From JAFEDN01 sp963712715 (GTDB lineage Bacteria; Pseudomonadota; Gammaproteobacteria; Coxiellales; Coxiellaceae), in the NCBI GenBank assembly GCA_963712715.1, contig CAVQJI010000013.1, forward strand, positions 17,546 through 81,545: a stretch of 64,000 nucleotides of DNA, given 5' to 3'. The notes beneath the pieces were generated by a model. That model was given only the letters and a program-made list of their open reading frames with translations. It did not search any database and was not told the DNA's origin. A program made the position numbers and the translations under genes. Positions 27,464-35,447 of this stretch are shown piece by piece; the first letter of the stretch is position 1, and every line of letters begins with the position of its first letter.

Positions 27464-27492
27464 TTGACAAGGCGCCTGAAATGATGTATCAT
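27464..27492 (+). promoter_or_regulatory. Sigma-70-type promoter of the trp operon
   Basis: TTGACA (27464-27469) and TATCAT (27487-27492) are separated by 17 bases, 33 bases before the trpE start. AGGA at 27512-27515 is the likely ribosome site. An in-frame 8-codon leader MMYHYTIT spans 27481-27507 but contains no Trp codon, so classical attenuation is not supported. Confidence 0.7.
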
Positions 27493-27525
27493 TACACCAT
27501 TACATAGATACAGGAAAAGCTTTTT

Positions 27526-29160
27526 ATGCTTCAGCAACTTGAACTTCATGAATTCATGGAACTGGCCAAAACCGCCAAACGCGTGGCTGTGTACCGGGAA
27601 ATCCCGGCGGACCGGCTGACTCCCATCGGCATTGTCGAAAATCTGGCCGAGGAAATGGCAGATGGCGCCGTGTTGGAGTCAGGTTTGACAGGAGTTCCCC
27701 CTGAAGGGAACTCTCCTTACGCGATGGGGGTTCGCAAGGGGGAGAATCGCGATTCTCCCCCTTCATTCCGAGCAATCGGCTCCGCCGATGCGCAGGATAC
27801 AGATAGGAAGCCATTGCCGCTGTACTCAGCGGGAATGGCTGGTATACGGCATCAGGATGCCGGCCGTTTTTCCTTTATAATGTATGACTCATTGGCGCAA
27901 CTTTCTGTTAAGGATAATATCGTCTCACAGCGTATCGGCTCAAAAACGACCCATCCGGCCATGCCGCCCCTGCCGGCGTTACGGCAACTTTTAGCAGAGC
28001 TCGCCCATGCCAGCAAACACCCGTCAGTGGACTTTATGAATGCCGCGGTGGGATTCATCGCGTACGACGCCATCCGTCTGTTTGAATCCATTCCCGACCG
28101 TCATCAGCACGGCAACTCCCTACCGGAGATGCTGTTTAATTTTTATCGGAATACGCTCATGTTTGACCATCTGCAGCAAAAGCTGGTGATCAGTGTGGTG
28201 GTAGAAACGGAGAGTAATCCGGAGCAAACTTACCACAGCACCCAGGAGAAAATCTCCGCCATCGTCACCAAAATAACAGCTTCGCAAACTCATACGCCAA
28301 CGCCAGTCAAAAACACACGCGCAGCCATGCCCGTAGTCACCGACGTCAGCGACGAACAATTCATAGAACTGGTCGAGCAGGCAAAAAAATACATCATCGC
28401 CGGCGATGCTTTTCAAATCGTACTGTCGCGGTGTTTTAAACAACCCTATTGTGTAAAACCTTTTGATATTTACCGGGCGCTGCGTCGAATCAGTCCCGCA
28501 CCTTATATGTTCTATTTTCCTTTCGAACAAAGTGTCATCGTCGGCGCTTCTCCGGAAAAGTTGATCAGTGTGCGTCAACGCAACGTGACGATTAATCCCA
28601 TCGCCGGCACCAGGCCACGCACTCAAAACAGCAACGATCAACAAATTTCCGATGAGTTATTAAACGACAAGAAAGAGCGCGCAGAACACATGATGCTGGT
28701 AGATTTAGCGCGTAATGATTTGGGAGCGGTTTGCATGCCGGGCACTATTAAAGTCCAGGAACTGATGCAGGTAAAGCATTTCTCACATGTCAGCCATATT
28801 ACCTCCGTGGTGACTGGGCAACTGCGCGAAGACAAAGACACTTTTGACGCCCTGGCCGCGACATTCCCCGCCGGCACCTTAAGCGGCGCTCCCAAGATTC
28901 GCGCCATGGAAATTATTGATGAACTTGAAACTTCCCGCCGCGGAATATATGGCGGCGCCATTTGCAGGATAGATAACCAGGGCAATCTCGATAGCTGCAT
29001 AGCCATTCGTATGGCTGTGTTAACAGCCGGAGAAGCCACTATTCGTACCGGGGCCGGCATCGTTTACGATTCAAATCCTGAATCAGAAGCCCGGGAAACA
29101 CGATATAAAGCGCAGTCGGTATTAGAAGCCATCCGCATCGCGGAGGAGGAATTGGTATGA
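27526..29160 (+). CDS. trpE: Anthranilate synthase component I, with repeat-derived insertion
   Basis: The 544-residue protein makes anthranilate from chorismate with TrpG. Conserved C-terminal chorismate-binding blocks are intact: GDAFQIVLSRCF, PAPYMFYF, GASPEKLISV, PIAGTRPR, HMMLVDLARNDLG, FPAGTLSGAPKIRAMEII and GIYGGAIC. In the N-terminal regulatory domain, residues about 53-105 (GVPPEGNSPYAMG through SAGMAG) are foreign: they are encoded by palindromic repeats present elsewhere in the window, inserted without breaking the frame. Without them LLESG-type sequence would join AGRFSFIMYDS directly. Overlaps trpG by 4 bases (ATGA). Confidence 0.93.
   Translation: MLQQLELHEFMELAKTAKRVAVYREIPADRLTPIGIVENLAEEMADGAVLESGLTGVPPEGNSPYAMGVRKGENRDSPPSFRAIGSADAQDTDRKPLPLYSAGMAGIRHQDAGRFSFIMYDSLAQLSVKDNIVSQRIGSKTTHPAMPPLPALRQLLAELAHASKHPSVDFMNAAVGFIAYDAIRLFESIPDRHQHGNSLPEMLFNFYRNTLMFDHLQQKLVISVVVETESNPEQTYHSTQEKISAIVTKITASQTHTPTPVKNTRAAMPVVTDVSDEQFIELVEQAKKYIIAGDAFQIVLSRCFKQPYCVKPFDIYRALRRISPAPYMFYFPFEQSVIVGASPEKLISVRQRNVTINPIAGTRPRTQNSNDQQISDELLNDKKERAEHMMLVDLARNDLGAVCMPGTIKVQELMQVKHFSHVSHITSVVTGQLREDKDTFDALAATFPAGTLSGAPKIRAMEIIDELETSRRGIYGGAICRIDNQGNLDSCIAIRMAVLTAGEATIRTGAGIVYDSNPESEARETRYKAQSVLEAIRIAEEELV
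27682..27841 (+). repeat. Composite palindromic insert (family B plus flanking hairpins) inside trpE
   Basis: Three adjoining hairpins: GAGTTCCC/GGGAACTC at 27682-27702; a perfect 24-base palindrome GGGGGAGAATCG/CGATTCTCCCCC at 27738-27761 followed by CTTCATTCCGAGC and ATCGGC/GCCGAT; and CCATTGCCGCTG pairing with CAGCGGGAATGG near 27811-27838. The middle block matches copies at 29753-29842 and 43571-43650. All is translated in frame as part of TrpE. Confidence 0.85.
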
Positions 29161-29750
29161 TCCTGATTATCGATAATTATGACAGCTTCACCTACAATCT
29201 TTATCAAAGTGTCGCGCAGTTTTATCCGAAAATAAAGGTAATTCGCAACGATAGAATCACCGTTGCCGAAATAAAATCCCTGCAGCCCTCTGGAATTATT
29301 TTATCTCCCGGCCCTGGTCGTCCAGAAACAGCGGGAATATGCATTGATTTAATCCGCGGAGCAGATAAGCAAATACCCTTATTAGGCGTCTGTTTAGGAC
29401 ATCAGGCTATTGTCCATGCGTTTGGCGGCCGGATTGTCCAAGCTCCTGACATTGTCCACGGCAAACCTGAATTAATTTTTCACCATCGCAAAGGAATATA
29501 CCAGCACCTGCCACTGCCTTTTGCGGCCGGACGATATCATTCATTAATAGCCGATCCCGATTCATTTCCAGATAGCCTGTCCATCGAAGCTGAAAATGCC
29601 GAAGGTTTAATCATGGGTGTTCGTCACCGTCATTTACCAATCTATGGCGTGCAATTTCACCCGGAATCCATTTTAACTCCCGCGGGTGATGCGTTGTTAC
29701 AGAACTTCGTCCAGCAAGTTTCGCTGAGTACAGCGAAACTTGCTTCCTGA
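29157..29750 (+). CDS. trpG: Anthranilate synthase component II (glutamine amidotransferase)
   Basis: The 197-residue class I glutamine amidotransferase feeds ammonia to TrpE. Motifs: IIDNYDSFTYNLYQ, LSPGPGRPE, GVCLGHQAIVHAFGG with the nucleophile Cys, and GVQFHPESI with the catalytic His and Glu. The frame overlaps trpE by 4 bases. The last residues (VSLSTAKLAS) are encoded by a 14-bp-stem hairpin, suggesting that a repeat has extended or replaced the native C terminus. Could also serve PabB, as no pabA is seen here. Confidence 0.93.
   Translation: MILIIDNYDSFTYNLYQSVAQFYPKIKVIRNDRITVAEIKSLQPSGIILSPGPGRPETAGICIDLIRGADKQIPLLGVCLGHQAIVHAFGGRIVQAPDIVHGKPELIFHHRKGIYQHLPLPFAAGRYHSLIADPDSFPDSLSIEAENAEGLIMGVRHRHLPIYGVQFHPESILTPAGDALLQNFVQQVSLSTAKLAS
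29713..29744. repeat. 14-bp hairpin at the 3' end of trpG
   Basis: AGCAAGTTTCGCTG (29713-29726) and CAGCGAAACTTGCT (29731-29744) are perfect arms around AGTA. It encodes TrpG's C-terminal residues. No T-run follows directly, so it is more likely a repeat or RNA-stability element than a terminator. Confidence 0.7.
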
Positions 29751-29752
29751 TT

Positions 29753-29842
29753 TATATCCTGTGCTCGGCAGAGCCGATGCTCGGAATGAAGGGGGAGCGC
29801 TTCACGCTGCTCCCCCTTGCGATCCCCCATGGCGTAGGGTGA
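29753..29842 (-). repeat. Palindromic element, family B, between trpG and trpD
   Basis: On the minus strand this reads CATGGGGGATCGCAAGGGGGAG, a variable GC-rich arm pair, then CTCCCCCTTCATTCCGAGC and CATCGGCTCTGCCGAG. It matches the middle of the trpE insert and 43571-43650, with the central arms differing between copies yet still pairing. It occupies most of the 140-base trpG-trpD spacer, the only wide gap in the operon. Confidence 0.85.
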
Positions 29843-29890
29843 TTTATTTTATTAAATCTATTAGTTAAAATTGAACTATGAAGAGAGTAT

Positions 29891-30913
29891 ATGCTGTTAA
29901 AAACGAGTATTGAGAAACTCATGCAGAGACAGGATCTGGATAGTCAAACCTGTCAACAGGCATTAACCGAAATGATGGCTGCGGATGCAAATCCTCTACA
30001 AACCGCGGCTTTTTTAGTCCTGTTGCGATCTAAAAATGAAACTCCGGAAGAATTATGCGGTATGGTCGCAGCTCTGAAAGATAAAATGATTAAGGTGCGC
30101 ACTCCTCATCGGTTGTTAGATATTGTCGGTACCGGTGGCGACGGTTCTCGCACCATTAACATTTCAACCGGCAGCGCCATTCTGGCGGCGAGCTGTGGAG
30201 TTAAAATTGCAAAACATGGTAACCGGGCGGTCACTTCATTAGCGGGAAGCGCCGATGTTTTGGAGGCTCTGGGTGTTAATATCCATTTGTCTCCCGAAAA
30301 AATCGCTGCCGGTATCGATGAAATTGGTATCGGTTTTTGTTTTGCCCCTGATTTTCATCCTGCTATTCGTGAGTTGCGGCAAGTGCGCCGGGAACTGAAT
30401 GTGCCCACTACTTTTAATATTCTCGGTCCATTATTAAATCCCGCCAATCCTGCGCATTTTTTAATGGGAGTTTATCATGAAACTCTCCTCGCACCTGTGG
30501 CGCAGGCGTTAAAACATATGGGTGTGCAACGTTCCATCGTGGCTCATGGCATCGGCCTGGATGAAATCAGTTGTGCCGGTCCCGTGCAGGTAATGGAGAT
30601 TTCGGACGCGGGAATTCAGGAATCCATTATCGATGCTGAAAAAATCGGTCTTGGTCGTTGCCGGCTGGCGGATTTACAGGGCGGAGATGCCAACGCCAAT
30701 GCCGCAAAACTGCTGGAAGTATTTTCTGGTAAAAATTCAGATCCTTCAGCTAAAGCCATCGGTGATACCTTAATTTTGAACGTGGCAGTCGCGCTCTATT
30801 TATATGGTCTTCACTCCTCTATTACGGAAGCCATCCACCATGCCAAGGAAAGCCTGTTAAGCGCTCGGGCTTTAATTCTCTTAAAAAACTGGATTGCCTT
30901 TACCCATGACTAG
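29891..30913 (+). CDS. trpD: Anthranilate phosphoribosyltransferase
   Basis: The 340-residue protein joins anthranilate to phosphoribosyl pyrophosphate. Conserved blocks: DIVGTGGDGSRTINISTGSA (PRPP loop), KHGNRAVTSLAGSADVLEAL, FAPDFHPAIRELRQVRREL and TFNILGPLLNPA. Length matches stand-alone TrpD. It starts about 140 bases after trpG, with a GAGAG site before ATG, so it may be translated independently of the upstream pair. Its end overlaps trpC by 8 bases. Confidence 0.95.
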   Translation: MLLKTSIEKLMQRQDLDSQTCQQALTEMMAADANPLQTAAFLVLLRSKNETPEELCGMVAALKDKMIKVRTPHRLLDIVGTGGDGSRTINISTGSAILAASCGVKIAKHGNRAVTSLAGSADVLEALGVNIHLSPEKIAAGIDEIGIGFCFAPDFHPAIRELRQVRRELNVPTTFNILGPLLNPANPAHFLMGVYHETLLAPVAQALKHMGVQRSIVAHGIGLDEISCAGPVQVMEISDAGIQESIIDAEKIGLGRCRLADLQGGDANANAAKLLEVFSGKNSDPSAKAIGDTLILNVAVALYLYGLHSSITEAIHHAKESLLSARALILLKNWIAFTHD

Positions 30914-31709
30914 TCAACTTGAAAAAATTATTTTACAAAAACATCGTGAAGTCGATGCGTTAAAATGTCTGGTCGCGGAGCAGCCGCAACATATCATCGG
31001 CCAAATTTTGCGAGGAACACATCATTCACTCTCAAAAAAGAGTTTCAAAAAAGCATTACGCTATTCCAGTCTGGCGATCATCGCGGAAATAAAGCGCAAA
31101 TCTCCCAGTAAAGGTATGCTGGCGCCGATCAACGATCCGGCGGCTTTGGCAAAAAATTACGTTGCCAGCGGAGCTAACGCCATTTCTGTCTTAACAGATG
31201 AAATGTTTTTTAGCGGAAAATTAGCGGACTTAACCACAGTCAGTAGTACACTGCGGAAAGAAGTTCACCCGGTATTACGCAAGGATTTCATCATTGATGA
31301 GATTCAAATTGCTGAAGCCGCGATGGCCGGCGCTGATGCGATTTTAATTATCGTCGCGGCAGTGTATGAGCAAACAAAAACCCTACTCAATTGCGCAAAG
31401 AATTTCGGTCTTGAGGCTTTAATTGAAGTCCATAATCAACAAGAACTGGAACTGGCATTAAACAGCGGCGCTGAAATTATCGGAATTAATAATCGCGACC
31501 TTCACAGCCTGCAGGTAGATACCGAGCAGGCGTTAAAATTAATTGAGAATATTCCGCCGGAAATTGTGCGTGTCGCTGAATCCGGTATTCTGGCTCCGGA
31601 ACTGGCGCGGGATTATTATCGCGCCGGCTTTGACGCGGTATTAATTGGTGAAGCTTTGGTTAAATCCGGTCAGCCGGAAAAATTTATGCAAGCGTGTCGA
31701 CATGTCTAA
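30906..31709 (+). CDS. trpC: Indole-3-glycerol phosphate synthase
   Basis: Start set at ATG 30906, overlapping the trpD stop; a TTG 12 bases upstream is possible. The 267-residue protein closes the indole ring of tryptophan. TIM-barrel signature residues are present: AIIAEIKRKSPSKGML, NAISVLTDEMFFSG, VLRKDFIIDEIQI, IIGINNRDLHSLQVD and VRVAESGI. It overlaps trpF by 8 bases. No fusion with TrpF, unlike enteric bacteria. Confidence 0.94.
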   Translation: MTSQLEKIILQKHREVDALKCLVAEQPQHIIGQILRGTHHSLSKKSFKKALRYSSLAIIAEIKRKSPSKGMLAPINDPAALAKNYVASGANAISVLTDEMFFSGKLADLTTVSSTLRKEVHPVLRKDFIIDEIQIAEAAMAGADAILIIVAAVYEQTKTLLNCAKNFGLEALIEVHNQQELELALNSGAEIIGINNRDLHSLQVDTEQALKLIENIPPEIVRVAESGILAPELARDYYRAGFDAVLIGEALVKSGQPEKFMQACRHV

Positions 31710-32451
31710 ACCCTTAATTAAAATTTGCGGTATTATGGATGCAGAGATTGCCGGTCAGGCGGCGCAGATGGGCGTGGATTTCATCGGCATCGTTTTTCAC
31801 CCGGCATCTCGGCGTTACGTTAATATTAATCAGGCAAAAAAGATCGTAGCCGCGGCAAAAGCCGGAAATGCTCAACCCGTGGGGGTATTTGTGAATCATT
31901 CGGCGCAACAAATGGCTGAAATAGCCAGTGCTACCGGCATTCAATATATTCAGCTTCACGGCCCGCAATCTCTTCGCCAGCATTATTTACTGCCCGAAAA
32001 ATATTCCCGCATCTACGTGCAAACTGTTCCTCCCGACGGAGTTATAGTCTCGAATGAATTTTCGATATCGTCATTGCGAGCGCCAGCGAAGCAATCCAGT
32101 TCGTACTTCGGACAACGCTCTGTACTGGATTGCTTCGCTGGCGCTCGCAATGACGAATACCTGAGAGATTGCAACCCGGTTAGGGATTTTCTCTTATTTG
32201 ACGCACTGAACCCGGGCCAGGGCCACGCCTTTAATTGGGATAACTTTCAATACACGGGTCAATATCGTCATGGTCTGGCAGGCGGCTTAACCCCGATGAA
32301 TGTAGAAACGGCGATAAAAAAAATCCAGCCGGTATTGGTGGATGTTTCCAGCGGGGTAGAAAATTCAACCGGAAACAAAGACCCTGACCTTATTCAACAA
32401 TTTATTAACGCCGTTCAAAACACCACCAGGAACACACAACATGCAAAATAA
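31702..32451 (+). CDS. trpF: Phosphoribosylanthranilate isomerase carrying an in-frame palindromic element
   Basis: Start set at ATG 31702 (MSKPLIKICGIMD, catalytic Cys in KICG). The 249-residue protein is about 45 longer than the family norm. TIM-barrel blocks are intact on both sides: GVDFIGIVFHPASRR, QLHGPQS, FLLFDALNPGQGHAFNW with the general-acid Asp, LAGGLTPMN and DVSSGVE. Residues about 119-152 (SISSLRAPAKQSS to LDCFAGARND) are the translation of repeat family A, inserted before the strand bearing the Asp. The insertion is a multiple of three and stop-free, so the enzyme may still fold. Overlaps trpB by 11 bases. Confidence 0.93.
   Translation: MSKPLIKICGIMDAEIAGQAAQMGVDFIGIVFHPASRRYVNINQAKKIVAAAKAGNAQPVGVFVNHSAQQMAEIASATGIQYIQLHGPQSLRQHYLLPEKYSRIYVQTVPPDGVIVSNEFSISSLRAPAKQSSSYFGQRSVLDCFAGARNDEYLRDCNPVRDFLLFDALNPGQGHAFNWDNFQYTGQYRHGLAGGLTPMNVETAIKKIQPVLVDVSSGVENSTGNKDPDLIQQFINAVQNTTRNTQHAK
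32055..32155. repeat. Palindromic element, family A, in frame inside trpF
   Basis: Arms 32069-32099 and 32125-32155 are identical to those of the intergenic copy at 15763-15849, with a 25-base loop of different sequence. The TGAATTTTCGATAT shoulder (32055-32068) is shared too. The element is read through in frame by trpF. Confidence 0.95.
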
Positions 32452-33637
32452 TTTATTATGGGCCGAACAGGGGCGTTATGGAGAATTTGGCGGAACTTAT
32501 CTTCCGGAATTACTCATGACTCCATTGCATGAACTGACCAAAGCATGGATAAAAATTCGTTCCAGCCGAAAATTCCAGCGTATACTGGGAACTCTGCTAA
32601 AAAATTATGCCGGCCGCCCCACCCCCTTGACTGAAGTAACGCGGTTTTCCGCGGCAATTAACGGGCCCAGAGTATTTTTAAAACGCGAAGATTTACTGCA
32701 TACCGGCGCGCACAAATTAAATAATGCCCTCGGCCAATGTTTACTCGCTAAAATGATGGGCAAAAAACGCATCATCGCCGAAACCGGCGCTGGTCAACAT
32801 GGCGTAGCCACTGCCGCGGCCTGCGCGCATTTAGGATTAACTTGCGTAATATATATGGGTAGCGAGGATATTCACCGGCAGCAACCCAACGTACTGAGAA
32901 TGCGACTGATGGGGGCGCAGGTAATCGCCGTCGAAAACGGCGCGGCCACGTTAAAAGATGCGATTAACGAAGCACTCCGCGACTGGTCTGAATCTTTTGA
33001 GGATACCCATTATTGTTTGGGATCCGCGTTAGGGCCCCATCCTTATCCGGAAATGGTTGCCGTGTTTCAATCCGTCATTGGTAAAGAATGTGCGAAGCAG
33101 TTACCGAAATTTGCAGCAGCGAATGCCGATGTCATCATTGCCAGCGTCGGCGGCGGATCGAATTCGATTGGAATTTTCTCTGAATTTCTTGCCAGCCCAC
33201 GCGTGCGGCTGATTGGCGTCGAAGCTGGCGGTCATGGTTCACTGTTAGGAGAGCACGCTGCGCGCTTTCAGGCTGGCACGCGAGGCGTTTTGCACGGCTG
33301 TTATACTTATGTTTTACAGGATCAACACGGCCAAATCGCACCCACCGCCTCGATTTCCGCAGGACTGGATTACCCGGCGGTGGGTCCACAGCATGCGCAA
33401 TTATTTGCGCAAAAACGTGTGGAATATGTCGCCGTCAAAGATCATCAGGCTGTCGATGCCCTGCAATTATTAGCCCGAACCGAAGGGATTATCTGCGCTT
33501 TGGAATCTGCGCATGCACTGGCATATTTAGTGGAAATAGCGCCAGGCCTCGCCAAAAACCAGTGTGTTATCGTTAATTTATCCGGGCGTGGCGATAAAGA
33601 TTTAGCGCAGCTCAATGCGAAGGAGTGTCTGCGATGA
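32441..33637 (+). CDS. trpB: Tryptophan synthase beta subunit
   Basis: The 398-residue PLP enzyme condenses indole with serine. Conserved blocks: GRYGEFGGTYLPELLM, KREDLLHTGAHKLNNALGQ with the PLP lysine at about 92, ETGAGQHGVATA, SVGGGSNSIG (phosphate site) and NLSGRGDKD. Length is standard for TrpB1. It overlaps both neighbours, trpF by 11 and trpA by 4 bases, matching its tight complex with TrpA. Serine for its reaction is made by the serA/B/C genes further along this window. Confidence 0.96.
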   Translation: MQNNLLWAEQGRYGEFGGTYLPELLMTPLHELTKAWIKIRSSRKFQRILGTLLKNYAGRPTPLTEVTRFSAAINGPRVFLKREDLLHTGAHKLNNALGQCLLAKMMGKKRIIAETGAGQHGVATAAACAHLGLTCVIYMGSEDIHRQQPNVLRMRLMGAQVIAVENGAATLKDAINEALRDWSESFEDTHYCLGSALGPHPYPEMVAVFQSVIGKECAKQLPKFAAANADVIIASVGGGSNSIGIFSEFLASPRVRLIGVEAGGHGSLLGEHAARFQAGTRGVLHGCYTYVLQDQHGQIAPTASISAGLDYPAVGPQHAQLFAQKRVEYVAVKDHQAVDALQLLARTEGIICALESAHALAYLVEIAPGLAKNQCVIVNLSGRGDKDLAQLNAKECLR

Positions 33638-34434
33638 TGAATGGTATAAAACGCATTCAGGATACGTTCACAACGGGAAAAGCGTTTATCGGTTATTTAA
33701 CCGCCGGTGACGGTGGCATTAAACGATCTTTAGATGCTGCTTTGGCTTTAATTGAAGGCGGAATCAATATGTTGGAAATCGGCGTGCCGTTTTCAGACCC
33801 CATTGCCGACGGTCCGGTCATTCAAAGAGCCTCCCAACGCGCCCTGACCCGCGGCACAAATCTAAAAGATGTGTTGTGGCTTGCCGAAAATATTCGAAAA
33901 AACAGCTCAATTCCGCTGATTTTATTTAGTTATTTAAATCCCCTTTTAGCGGTGTTTAACTCGGATTTTTTTCACGACGCCGGCGCTGTGGGAATGGATG
34001 GCGTATTAATTGTTGATTGCCCGGTTGAAGAATCATCTCTGTTTCACGAGCAATGTCTGCGGAATCACCTTGCGCCGATTCAGGTGATTACACCGTCTAC
34101 TCCTCCCGCGCGTATTCGTCATATCACTCAATACGCAGAAGGATTTTTATATTACGCCTGCCGGAAAGGCACCACCGGCATACGCTCTGATTTGCCTGAC
34201 AGTTTCGCGGCAAACATATCCTCGCTTAAATCCCTGGTGCATTTGCCGGTGGTAGCTGGATTTGGCATAGCCGATCATTCAACCGCACAAAGAGTTTTAG
34301 AACACGCCGATGGCGTGGTCATTGGTTCATTGTTTGTCAAAGCGCTGGAAGACGGCATACACTTTGATGAATTAATCCGTTTAACGCAAAGCGTTAATCC
34401 ATTAATAAATAAGAAGGAGGTAATCAACCCATGA
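33634..34434 (+). CDS. trpA: Tryptophan synthase alpha subunit
   Basis: Start set at ATG 33634, 8 bases after AAGGAG and overlapping the trpB stop as ATGA. The 266-residue TIM barrel releases indole from indole-3-glycerol phosphate. Active-site blocks: NMLEIGVPFSDPIADGPVIQ with the catalytic Glu and Asp, and FLYYACRKGTTGIRSDLP (loop 6), where C-R-K replaces the more usual S-R-A-G-V/T-G. VAGFGIAD and VVIGSLFVKAL form the phosphate site. Overlaps the DAHP synthase by 4 bases. Confidence 0.95.
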   Translation: MMNGIKRIQDTFTTGKAFIGYLTAGDGGIKRSLDAALALIEGGINMLEIGVPFSDPIADGPVIQRASQRALTRGTNLKDVLWLAENIRKNSSIPLILFSYLNPLLAVFNSDFFHDAGAVGMDGVLIVDCPVEESSLFHEQCLRNHLAPIQVITPSTPPARIRHITQYAEGFLYYACRKGTTGIRSDLPDSFAANISSLKSLVHLPVVAGFGIADHSTAQRVLEHADGVVIGSLFVKALEDGIHFDELIRLTQSVNPLINKKEVINP

Positions 34435-35447
34435 TTTTGGTATTAGAAGCAAACACCACTCAAAAACAGGTGGACGCCTTACTGGCTAAACTGGCGTGGA
34501 TGAGTTTACAGGGCGTACCACGCGAAGAAAATGGCCGTTATTATATCGCCATCGTCAACGGCGCGGATGCCAATACTGATTTAAATCAATTTTCGACATT
34601 TTCCTGCGTCGAAAAAATATTGCCTTTAACTCAAAAATTTAAATTAGCCAGCCGTGAGTTCCGAACAGAACGCACCGTCATTCATTTCAAAAATCATTCT
34701 ATTGGCGGTGACGTATTAACAGTCATGGCGGGGCCCTGCTCGATTGAATCCGAAGAGCAGATTCAGCAAACCGCGGCTTTGGTGGCGGCATCGGGGGCGA
34801 ATGTTTTACGCGGCGGCGCATTTAAACCGCGCACTTCTCCGTACGACTTCCAGGGACTTGGCGAAACTGGCTTGCGGTATCTGCAGGCCGCCGCGAAAGA
34901 GCATCATTTACTGTGTGTCTCGGAAGTAATGGACACTCAGGAGATTGACCTGGTGGCGAATTACGTGGATATTTTGCAAATCGGCGCGCGCAATATGCAG
35001 AATTTCAGCTTACTGAAGCAGGTGGGGAAAGCGGGAAAACCGGTGCTGCTCAAGCGAGGGATGTCGGCCACTTATATGGATTTTTTAATGGCGGCCGAAT
35101 ATATATTACAGGCCGGCAATCCCAATGTGATTTTGTGCGAACGCGGCATTCGCACTTTTGAAACGTACGCACGAAATACGCTCGATATCGCGGCGGCCCC
35201 TATTTTGCAGGAATTGAGCCATTTGCCAGTGGTTATCGATCCCAGTCACGGTGTCGGTCTGCGCAGCGTAGTTCCACCCATGGTTTATGCGGCCATAGCC
35301 GCAGGCTGCGACGGGATAATGGTAGAAGTCCATCCTCACCCCGATCTCGCCCTGTCTGATTCCAAACAAACGATTTCACCACAAACCTTCGCCGAAATGA
35401 TGACTGTCGCGCACCGAATCAGACAGGCGGTTAAGAATTTAAAATGA
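34431..35447 (+). CDS. aroF: 3-deoxy-7-phosphoheptulonate synthase (DAHP synthase, AroF/AroA(beta) type)
   Basis: The 338-residue enzyme joins phosphoenolpyruvate and erythrose-4-phosphate in the first step of the shikimate pathway. An N-terminal ferredoxin-like regulatory domain (residues 1 to about 70) precedes the barrel: VMAGPCSIESEEQIQQTA, LRGGAFKPRTSPYDFQGL, QIGARNMQNFSLLKQVG, ERGIRTFE and VIDPSHGVG (metal His). This is the Thermotoga/Bacillus-like type, not the enteric AroG type. Being the last gene of the trp operon suggests tryptophan-linked control of total carbon entry. No clear intrinsic terminator follows; the end overlaps a convergent gene by 9 bases. Confidence 0.93.
   Translation: MILVLEANTTQKQVDALLAKLAWMSLQGVPREENGRYYIAIVNGADANTDLNQFSTFSCVEKILPLTQKFKLASREFRTERTVIHFKNHSIGGDVLTVMAGPCSIESEEQIQQTAALVAASGANVLRGGAFKPRTSPYDFQGLGETGLRYLQAAAKEHHLLCVSEVMDTQEIDLVANYVDILQIGARNMQNFSLLKQVGKAGKPVLLKRGMSATYMDFLMAAEYILQAGNPNVILCERGIRTFETYARNTLDIAAAPILQELSHLPVVIDPSHGVGLRSVVPPMVYAAIAAGCDGIMVEVHPHPDLALSDSKQTISPQTFAEMMTVAHRIRQAVKNLK

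Noticed and set aside
27481..27507. Short leader frame MMYHYTIT before trpE as an attenuator peptide
   Set aside because: It has no Trp codon and no paired terminator/antiterminator hairpins are visible before trpE.
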